A stretch of 64,000 nt of DNA from positions 11,292,480 through 11,356,479 of the forward strand of contig NC_052404.1 in assembly GCF_009389715.1 (NCBI RefSeq). Reading direction: 5' to 3'. Origin of the DNA: Phoenix dactylifera (lineage: Eukaryota; Streptophyta; Magnoliopsida; Arecales; Arecaceae). Shown piece after piece: positions 53,001 through 61,200 of this stretch. Position 1 is the stretch's first letter; each line of letters begins with the position of its first letter. Below the pieces are notes generated by a model. The model did not search any database. It worked only from the letters and a program-made list of their open reading frames with translations, and had not been told where the DNA came from. The position numbers and the translations under genes are program-made.

Positions 53001-54855
53001 AGCAAGTTCAGCAAGTAGAAAGGAAGACTACCAAAGAATTTATGAATCATAAATTCGACATTACATGCACATAATGACAAGAACTACAAGAAAGCAATAT
53101 TGACCTAAGAATATTATCTAGGCAAAGGTAACATGACAAATGGTTAGTTGAATCTAACAGCAAGAACTAACAAAATTAATTAGAAAAGTATCAAAGGGCA
53201 GTGAAAAGGGTTACAAACGATCCAAGCTGTCCATGAACGGCACGTGATCAGCTCGGCGATCAACCTGTTTGGGCTCAGTTTGAATAGGAAAAGAACCTAA
53301 CTCAAACAAATTTTAAAGCTAGGCTCACAAACAAACCAAGCCTGAGGCTTATAAAAGTACATAAAAGCTCGGCTCGACTTCGTAAACAAGCTCATTCATA
53401 CTCGACTGAGATCCCATAAAAGCCAACCTACAATACCTTCTGTTAATCTTGGCTTGAGCTTGATTAGCCCTTTTCATACAGCAACCAAACCTGAATAGCT
53501 TACCACTCGGTTGGACTCAGCACATTTGCATACCTCGCTGCCACAAAAGATGACATCTATTGCAACTGCAGCTATAATAGTAGAAAGAAATCTCTAGCGC
53601 AATATAAGGCGATAAAAGAAACCTAAAGTAAAGAAACCTAGAGTCAAAGAAACCAATCCACAAAGATTCCAACAAATTCAGAAAAACAAAACGTTACTCA
53701 AAAGCATGGAACAAAGCAAGCCATCCCAATAGCCATTCTCGGCCATGCATCATTCATTTTAACTAAACCTAAAATAGTGCTGTTTTTGGAGTTATTTCAT
53801 TTATGCTTTTAAGAAAGTACATTCTTTGTCCTCATTTTCTTTCAATCCTTCCAGTTACCATTTTAGACATTTTGTGCACCTTCTTGGTGCAATTTCAGTT
53901 TCTTCTTCTTATCAAATAATGATTCCTGAAGCGTTTTGAATAGTCATTATCCAAGGCCCAAGAAACATCTGTACATGAATAACAGGATTATATAAAAGAA
54001 CTAACATGAAATTTCTGTAAAAATGTCATAACGAAAAGATTAAGGCTGAAAAGATCATGATTGCTTGTGAAGTATGACCAATAACTATGGTTAAAGTAGA
54101 GATCAGCAGACAATAAACAATCTCAAGATTCTAAAGCAGTGAGTACTGCTAATATAATCCTGGCAAAGTGAATATACCATCACAACAAATAATTAAGAAA
54201 AACAGAAGAAACCGTACAAATAGGTGAAATCAACAGCTAAAAATTACAGTTCAAGACTAGTGATGGCTTCTCCTATTAGGTTTACCGTAAGAGACCTCAC
54301 TATCAATACCAAGAAGGATAAAAAGGAAAGAAAGAACATAAAAAACAAGCAGACATATAAATTCTAAGCAACAGAGGGAGGGGAAACGGAGAACAAAGAT
54401 CAAAGAAACAACCATAGTTCCTATGACACAAAATCTGATGGATTCCAGCTCAAATTCCCCAAATCCAACCCCACCATCAATATAAAATATGGGCGTATAC
54501 CCGTTCACAATTAACCCTCGACAAAAACCAAATTTGAGATCAAAACGCCCAAGAATCAAGTACCAGAAAAGCAAGAGCAGTAAAGAAAGGAAACAAGAAC
54601 AAGAAGGCTCACCCGGAGAGTCCTGGCGGCCTCGGAGGCAACGGCGGAAGGGTTCCCATGGAGAAGGTTGGGAGCGGAGGGGGAGAGGCAGTCAGCGACG
54701 GCCCCCCGGAGCGGCTCCGGCGGCTTCTTGGCCGCCGGGGAGGATCTCTGCTGCCGCCCGGACGGCGCCCCGTACAGCCTCGCGCTCGCCGGGCTCCGCG
54801 ACGGACTGTAGCTCAGCGCCCTCTTCGGCCCTCCTACCGGCTCCTCCGCCGGCAT
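26302..54855 (-). CDS. Large plant-conserved helical (ARM/HEAT-like) protein of unknown function, 17 exons
   Basis: Exons in transcript order: 54855-54613, 43194-43115, 41889-41839, 41725-41189, 41045-40791, 40049-39984, 37594-37415, 35046-34995, 34919-34632, 32760-32650, 30595-30404, 29954-29679, 28772-28164, 27326-26815, 26730-26670, 26563-26495 and 26388-26302. All borders are GT-AG, all phases agree, and they total 3,669 bases (1,222 residues). The order matches a plant-specific family that I recall as containing Arabidopsis At3g12590 (identifier from memory). Landmarks are an N-terminal [15 protein letters not shown] and [71 protein letters not shown], a run of Leu-rich helices (about residues 470-1000), and [20 protein letters not shown] near 1110. 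No catalytic motif, signal peptide or membrane span is evident. The helix-rich Leu pattern suggests a scaffold, which is inference. Introns hold many transposons; intron 1 alone is 11.4 kb. The remaining intron sequence is AT-rich, with nothing else recognised. Confidence 0.92.
27868..28095. mobile_element. MITE-like inverted-repeat element in an intron
   Basis: The left end, CAAGATCATGGTCTCAAATC then CC, is an imperfect inverted match to the right end, which reads CCAAGATTTTGAATCCCATG on the minus strand. The interior is GC-richer, with CATCCTGC-, GGGATG- and CCATGGGA-type words repeated in both orientations. It has no coding potential and lies in intron 13 of the 28.5-kb gene. Confidence 0.5.
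30924..31095. repeat. GGTAC-rich dispersed repeat fragment
   Basis: Dense in GGTACCAG, GTATCAGTACC, CGGTATGGGATCAG, CCATACCGCATACTG and CCGGTACTGACTAGTAC words, many partly palindromic. Similar pieces occur near 7741-7790, 44032-44105 and 60131-60262, so this is an interspersed family. It is intronic here. Confidence 0.55.
33536..33735. repeat. Two-copy tandem duplication, period about 113 bp
   Basis: GTGGAGAACAAGAGGGAGAA at about 33559 recurs at about 33672 as GTGGAGAACACGAGGGAGAA. Each copy continues through ATAAAGGGTTAAAAAAAT into TTTTCTTCTCACTACT. It lies in intron 9 of the 28.5-kb gene. Confidence 0.85.
35064..35165. repeat. Two-copy tandem duplication, period 60 bp
   Basis: TTAAACTCATTCTAATACAC and its near copy (..TATAC) occur 60 bases apart, just upstream, in transcript sense, of exon 8 of the 28.5-kb gene. 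The first copy begins within about 20 bases of the exon's 3' splice site at 35047. Confidence 0.85.
38035..38305. mobile_element. Foldback MITE in an intron
   Basis: An inner hairpin at 38128-38192 pairs CCAATCTTGGAAGGATTAAA and the following AAAGACAACC with its complement across a short loop. The arms extend outward as G/A-rich on the left (CAGATCTGGCAGGATTGG, GGGAGAGGGGAG) and C/T-rich on the right (CTCTCCCCTGTCAATCC, GCCGGATTCGG). No coding sequence is credible here. It lies in intron 6 of the 28.5-kb gene. Confidence 0.6.
43440..44030 (+). other. GC-rich island with a possible captured first exon (uncharacterised ORF at 43745)
   Basis: Within intron 1 of the minus-strand gene, the plus strand shows a C/T-rich leader-like stretch (about 43550-43740). 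An ATG at 43745 follows, then about 70 open codons starting [15 protein letters not shown] and containing [13 protein letters not shown] and [15 protein letters not shown], and then a GTGAGT donor-like site at about 43954. This arrangement resembles the 5' end of a gene. I do not recognise the peptide and see no continuing exon. It could be a fragment carried by a transposon or a chance ORF. Confidence 0.3.
44211..45454. mobile_element. Non-autonomous hAT-type element B with 8-bp target duplication
   Basis: ATTAAGGC occurs at 44211-44218 and 45447-45454, a perfect 8-bp direct repeat of the type made by hAT transposases. The element between them starts CATGGTTGTTATGAACACCT. Read from the other strand, its end is CGTAGTTGTCAAATAGCCTA, an imperfect terminal inverted repeat shared with element A at 17107. 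The interior holds GCCTAGG-type blocks, a C/T-rich region and a (CT)n tract, and no recognisable transposase. It lies in intron 1 of the 28.5-kb gene. Confidence 0.72.
44870..44917. repeat. (CT)n microsatellite
   Basis: Uninterrupted CT run of about 48 bp, inside hAT-type element B. Confidence 0.97.
46947..47008. repeat. (AG)n microsatellite
   Basis: Uninterrupted AG run of about 60 bp in intron 1 of the 28.5-kb gene. The surrounding 45455-47984 is AT-rich intron in which I recognise nothing else. Confidence 0.97.
47990..48449 (-). repeat. 3' LTR of the Ty3/gypsy element
   Basis: Matches the LTR at 50797-51264. It contains an internal two-copy tandem repeat of about 99 bp (starting near 48261 and 48360, both with CACGAGGCATGCAACCACTT) that is also present in the other LTR, so it predates insertion. 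Confidence 0.9.
48450..50796 (-). pseudogene. Partial pol polyprotein: RT (3' half), RNase H, integrase, chromodomain
   Basis: In minus-strand order: [17 protein letters not shown] and the [11 protein letters not shown] active-site block (about 50790-50660), an in-frame TGA at 50659-50657, then [20 protein letters not shown] and [17 protein letters not shown]. RNase H follows ([34 protein letters not shown]). Integrase comes next, with the H2C2 zinc-binding region (ending [14 protein letters not shown]) and a core with DFIEGLPPS and [20 protein letters not shown]. The chromodomain ([20 protein letters not shown]) is near 48530. Frame changes near 50200, 49975, 49310 and 48700 and the stop show that it is no longer functional. 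The [17 protein letters not shown] linker is typical of chromoviruses. Confidence 0.9.
50797..51264 (-). repeat. 5' LTR of the Ty3/gypsy element
   Basis: Direct repeat of 47990-48449 with the same TGTTA/TAACA ends. In element orientation it is followed directly by TTTGGTATCTTGTAATG, that is, by reverse-transcriptase codons rather than a full leader. Confidence 0.9.
51270..54612 (-). other. Upstream part of intron 1 of the 28.5-kb gene
   Basis: AT-rich intron between the retrotransposon and exon 1. I recognise no gene or well-defined element here. A stretch near 53230-53530 is rich in AGCTCGGCTCG- and CTCGACT-like words and could be part of an old repeat. Confidence 0.4.
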
Positions 54856-55300
54856 TCTATCCCTCTCTCTTCCCTCTTGTCTCCCACTAGCCCGATCACC
54901 CCCTCTCTCTCCCTCTTGTATAGCTCTCTCTCTCTCTTTTTATCTCTCTCTTTCTCTACTTCTCCCTCTCTTGCTCCACATTTGAACGCCTTCTTTCTTT
55001 CTTCTCGCTCACGCTCTCTCCTCTCAGTCAAGGAAGAACGATGAAAAAAAGCGAAGGAAAAAAAGGATCGAGGGATTTGGAAGAGAGATTTGCTGGAGTC
55101 ATGAGAGAGAGAGAGAGAAAAGAGAAGCGGCGCCTTCGGAATCCTCGTTTCGACTTGTCCGGGGAGCGTCATAGGCGGCACCCACAAAGAAACCCCAAAA
55201 CGGAATGCCGTGTGTCTCTCGAGTGCTGACTTGGGTCCGTTTTTGAGGTCCACTACTCGGGTGTCGCTACGAGTTGGGTATATTATGAGATGATTATAGC
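54856..55300 (-). promoter_or_regulatory. Pyrimidine-rich 5' leader and proximal promoter of the 28.5-kb gene
   Basis: The stretch 54856-55035, upstream of the start at 54855, is full of CT runs on the plus strand (so GA-rich in the transcript). The GC-rich exon 1 adjoins it. The exact start site and any TATA box could not be fixed. The plus-strand ORFs across this region are by-products of its composition. Confidence 0.35.
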
Positions 55301-58276
55301 TGGCAATGCTTCCTGGGGCCCACCATCAGGGCTTCTTTTTAAATAAATTAATCCGCATGGCACAGACTTCCGCTAGTGTCCAGATTCCAGCGAGGTTATC
55401 AGCTTCTGAAATATAAAAAAAAGTTCGTCTTTCACACCCCTCCGACCAACAAATTCTATGGGAAACAGCAAGTCAATAAAATTAGGGATTAGATAGCTAT
55501 TCATGTGACCAGCCATTTTGGTAGAATCTTATAAACTGAAAATGAAGAGTTATCTTGGACACTCCAAAACATTTTTTTTCTAATTTTATTGGATGTATCG
55601 ATACTCATCAAATATGATCTATCCGCTTTAGTGGAAAAAAAAACAACTCGACACAGATGAGAAGAAAGGCAGGATCTCTTTCTTATTTTCAACCCTGCAA
55701 TAGGCTAATGATGACTTCTGGTGGATCACAAAATTTAGAAATTTGAGATCTAAGCTTCGCAGTAATTTGAGAACAAATGGTGATACGATCTAGGATACAT
55801 GTTATGAGTTTGCAGCATTTATCATTTCAAAAGTTGATGAAATGATAATATTCTTGTGAGACGTCAAACTGTGGAAGCTTAATTGCATGTTGATGAATAA
55901 CATAATCAATGCATGCTCATCATCCCAGTTTGTCGGCATAGTCTATCAATTACGGAGTTAAAAAGATAAAAATAACAAAATTCTCTATTTAATTATTGAG
56001 GAATGCTTTGGTAATAGAGAAAATTGAGGAAAATTGTTAAACAACTGATATGTAACTCTATTGTCGCTCCCTTTTCAAGCAATGCATTGATTACATGTTA
56101 CCCATATATCACCTTTTACCGGCTTTGATTTAAAAAAAAAAAATCAAGTTTGTAATAATGGATTTATAGTTTTTGGTAACCAAAAATCTTGCCATACAAC
56201 GAAGCTTAGAAAATGACCAAAAAAATAATACACAACAAGGAAAAAATTAAGTACACAAGCATAGAAGGTTTGTTATCATATTATAATTGTTGTTAGTTTT
56301 TCAGCTATAAAACATGGTTAAAGAGTTAGGAGTCTCTCCGATTTATAGTTGAGTTGGAAGAGTTCTAATCCAATCCCCAATTATTACACGGTACTAGAAA
56401 AATCACCAATCAAGAACTGAACTTCTTCGATAGAACCACGAACCAGAGAAATTCCAATCTTATGGTCAAATTTATACAAAACACTTAAAAGGCAATTAAT
56501 AAGAAAGAATACTATTTTATTCACATTCAATATTTAAACCATCGTATAGCCTGCTATGCTTCTCCATGATTGTATTTCAACAAGCCTCTCTCTCTCTCTC
56601 TCTCAAATGTGTGCCCATGAAGGTATAAGCTGCATTTGGAAGCTTTGAAGCCCAACTCATGCAAACAGAGATCAAATAGCGGCGGCATTTGCGTTGGATT
56701 TGGATTTTATCATAATTTTCGACAATATCAATTACAGAATAGTATTATTAATCAATCATCGGCAGTCATCCTGCCATGCTTCACAGACATACAACGGACA
56801 CCATCATGTATACAATTGGATCTTGAATTGGGATTTCTTTTTTTTTTTTCCCTTTCTTCCTTGACTATGAGACCAAAAATCTACTGGTGGCCTTTATGTC
56901 CCCAGAAAATGCTACCAGTCAAATGTCAAGGACGAAACTGGGAGAACCCTGTGCTTCCTTTTCCCAGCTGCCGTACTATTCCCCCCGCCCTTGCAGTACG
57001 GCACTGCTTCCTCCTCGTTTGGGTGCCGTCCAAAGCCTGAACGCCAAATTGCGCTGTGTGGGGATGGGAAGAACGTATCCACCAAATCAAGTACTTGCAT
57101 TCATTGCGTTAAAAAAAAAAGAGAGGAAAGAAACGTCCAGCAGCCACCATATGGAGAAACGTACTCCAATAGCTTCCAAGCAATCGAGGCACAGTTGGGT
57201 TTTCTCTTTTTTTGATGAATACAATAAATTCTTATCAAGGAAAATGGGGTTTGATGAATGACTATAATCATTTTGGATATAGATATAATAAACCATCCCA
57301 AATAAAGAGCCATATAAAATAAGAGTCCTATCTATTATTCAAAGCAAAGAATCAAATAATAATAATCATACAGTCCAATATAAAGAAATGTATTAAATAA
57401 GAATTGTATTATCCAAAATAAAAACTATATTAATAATATTATTAATATAGGTGCCCATGATGCAGAGCTCAGCACAAGCTGAAACTAAAATTATATATAA
57501 TAGATAGTGAAAGCTCACGGGATGCTGATTGGGTGACAGATATGGGATGTTCGATGCAAGTTTGACTGGGCATCCAATTTTTCTAACTACAACTTTCAAT
57601 GTATAAAGATTGTATGGTTGTACCCATAGAACTATGGTGTATAATCATCTTGATATCAATAAAAAGTAGTCTTGCAGATGCTACACGGTTGAAGCAATCA
57701 AACAAGACAATACGGAGTGGTGCCAAATTAGTTTTTCCGCAGGGGCATCCTTACGGTGGCAAGCCACTGAATTTCTTAAAAAAGCTTTTAACCGGAGCAT
57801 ATTTTAGATTAGACCAACAATACTGTTGACAGACCTTAGTTTCAAAAAATACTTAAAATCATCAAAAAAAGAAAGGAGCTTTTGGAGAATACTTCAACCC
57901 ATGCACTGGAGATATGTTTAAAGCATCAGGCATCCAAAATTTTGGGAAAACTACTCGATTCACAAGTCATTAAACAGCAAATTCAAGGCTGAGATGGGAG
58001 AGGAAAAAATTGAGATATAGAAGGTAAGAGGCGGAAAAAAAAAACCAATTTTATAAATTTCATGATTTGCTTCTTCATTATAACTGATGCATGACTAATC
58101 TCAATACAAGCTCGTTGCAAGATTAAGAAGGTATTCCTCTGATCCAGTGTCGACAATGCACATATCTTTATTAGATAGACAGGACACCACATTTATTATG
58201 AAGAGATCCAACATGCACAAGCTTGCAAAAATGCAGACTGAATGCAGTCAATCTAGAGCTAGATATCCATGGAGCC
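55301..58276. other. Intergenic region upstream of the 28.5-kb gene and downstream of UXS
   Basis: AT-rich DNA with a short (CT)n run near 56586-56605. Several open frames (for example 56636-57040) show no domain that I recognise and no leader or splice context. Part of 57900-58276 is presumably the UXS 3' UTR. Confidence 0.4.
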
Positions 58277-61200
58277 TTAATTGTTTTGGCTTTTGGGCAC
58301 GACAAGACGCTGACGGAAATCCTCTTCCATGAGCGGCAAACCCTCACGTAATGTTACCTTGGGCTCCCAGCCAAGCAGTTCCTTGGCCTTTGTGATATCA
58401 GGCTTCCTCTGACGTGGATCATCAGGTGTATTCTCCACAATCTTCACTTGTACTGTTGGGTCAATCAACTGAAATCAACAAGAAGGTTTAAGTAAGTTAT
58501 TAACACTCTTTCAGCACTTCTTCATCAGATTATGAAGTAATCGATTAAAAACTTATGATTCTGCTTTTAGGTTACCCATAATCCACCAATTGGTCTAAAT
58601 TAGGAGATATTTTATAACAAGGGTCAGATAGTTATAAAAAACTCAGCTTTGGAGTATATAGGGCCGATCAACTTTGTACCAACAGATTGTGTTAACAGCT
58701 GCCCAACATGAAACCAGTGGTCTCAAGTTTCATGCTGGGTTAATTACAAAAAACAAGGCAAAGACATCTTCAGCAGGAGTAAACAGGAATAACAAAGGAT
58801 TTTGGGCACAAGCTGACCTCCTTCACAGTTTCTGCAAGCTCCATCATTGTAAATTCACCTACAATGGTTAATGCTAATTAGAATTATGGAAGTCAATTGC
58901 CTAAAAAGATAAAAAGTTATGACACTTAAACAAATGGGTCTACAAAAAATAGAGCTGAAAACAGGAAGGCCCACAGACAAAACATCAGCTAACTAAGAAA
59001 AATCAAAGAAAATTTCATAAGTTACCTGGGTTTCCTATGTTGATTGGACCAGTATGATCTCCTTCCATCAGGCGAATAAGGCCATCAACCTTTAGGATTA
59101 AACCAGTTAAATAATCAAATAATCACATCATACATGACCCAACAGCTCTGAACCTTACAGAAAGAAAAAGAACGTGTACCATGTTAGAAACGTAACAGAA
59201 ACTTCGAGTTTGTGTTCCTGGTGCTTGAACTGTTAAGTGTTCACCTCTGCATGACATCAGAGAAAGTAAGAAAGATTACAACGAGATAAGCAAAAAGTGA
59301 TGAGATGGGAGTCAATTAGAAAGTTGGAATGCAGACAAAAGTCCTTAAAATTCTCATAGAAAAATAAAATAAAATAAGGGCCCTTGGAAGTATTACCGGA
59401 GTGCTTGGGCTATGAAGTTACTCACTACACGACCATCATCAATGTTCATCCGTGGTCCATATGTATTAAAAATTCTAGCAATTCGAATTTCTGTTACAGA
59501 AGATCCATCAAAAGATAGAAATTTTCGAGAAGCATTAGGACTCACAATAAACATAACACTGAGCAGAAGCCATTAACTCAGACACAAAAGCTTAGAAAAT
59601 TAAGTTTCAGTTAGTAAAAAACAGTATTTCACCTATGCCATGCTGCCTGTGATAATCGAACATTAAAGTCTCTGCCACACGCTTCCCCTCATCATAGCAA
59701 CTCCTTACTCCTACAATCAATCAATAAATTCAGAAGTTCAGAAAATGCCTAGAAGAAAGTTGATTATGATTCTCAAAGAATGTCAAATATAAATTCCAGC
59801 AAAAATTATAACCATATAGAAGATGTCAAGGTACTGGTAAAGATAAAAACAGTGAAAAAGAAAAGAAACTAACAACTAAAAGACAATGATAACATGCATG
59901 AAGTCCAAACCTAATGCAAGCATTGAAGTATTGCAAAAATATAATCCACTTCGCAATAATAATCAATACAAATTAGTTCAGAAGGTAGAATCCAAAAAAA
60001 TGAATGCCCAAGTAATATATGAGAAAGTTGTGCCATGTATATCAAACACACAATATCTATTAACTATCCCCTAATTCACCATCCTTCCTGAACAACAAAG
60101 CACAAAGATCTAAAAAGACCAATTATTTGAAGCATGGTACGCAGTAGTGGTTTCAGCACTTGTACCAGTACCATTTTGGCACAAAGTCAGTATAGGCTGG
60201 TTTGTGGTACCATCACAATGCACCTCTGTACTATCGGTTTGCTACCAGTATGGTGTGCTATACCTGGTGCCGCATGCTACTGTCCGGCGTCGCATGAGCG
60301 ACCCACTAGACAGATAACAATTCTTCAACAAACAGGAAATGATTTTACAAGATTATCATAAACTAAACAACTCACCTTTTATAAGAAATTGAAGCATGCC
60401 TATGTAAGTGGATTAATAATAATCCACAAGTTTAGTTGAGAATGACATAATACAATTGAAGATCTCAGGGGAAATTGAGTGGTCAACATAAAGGATCATC
60501 ACCCACAACATTTACAATAACCAATTCTGAATTACTTGCAAGAAGAATCCAACATACCAATTGGGTTAACATTGCCCCAGTACTCTTCGTTCTGGGGATG
60601 CTCAAGAGGATCACCATAAACCTCTGAGGTTGATGTAAGTAAGATCCTGCAAGAGAAAAAATGCGAGGGATTTAAAATATTAACCTTGTAAGAAAACAAA
60701 TTAAGCACCATAAGCAAGTCGAGAACTAACCTTGCTCCAACTCTCTTTGCAAGCCCCAACATGTTTAAGGTGCCAATGACGTTTGTCTTTATGGTCTATT
60801 GCATATATTTTCAAGATATCACTTCCAAATTCAATAAGCATGACTTACAAAAAAACAAGTTTCAAGCTCAAGGAAATATGTATCTAAGATATAGGGAGGC
60901 AGAATTGAAGATATTCTTCTTATATAATGTTTTCTTGATTTTGATTCCAAAACATGCTCTATCTTTTTGTAGAGAGATATTACTTCATTTTTGTGTCTCT
61001 CACTAGATAATGCTATAAAGAGACTACAGGATTCTACTTCTGAAAAAGAAGAATCCAATTGTTTTTTGGTTAAGCTTAACAGAAGGGGTTTCGGTGATAG
61101 ATATCATACACATGTAAGTCATTGTAATATAACACATGCAAGTTATGTTGTGCTGAGTAGGAGGGGCTTAGGGCAAGCCTAGTTTAGCTGATGAGGTACT

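Noticed and set aside
54489..55044. Plus-strand ORFs of 133 and 128 codons
   Set aside because: Antisense shadows of GC-rich exon 1 and the CT-rich leader of the 28.5-kb minus-strand gene.
56636..57261. ORFs of 134 and 124 codons in the intergenic region
   Set aside because: No recognisable domain, the frames overlap each other, and there is no splice or promoter context.
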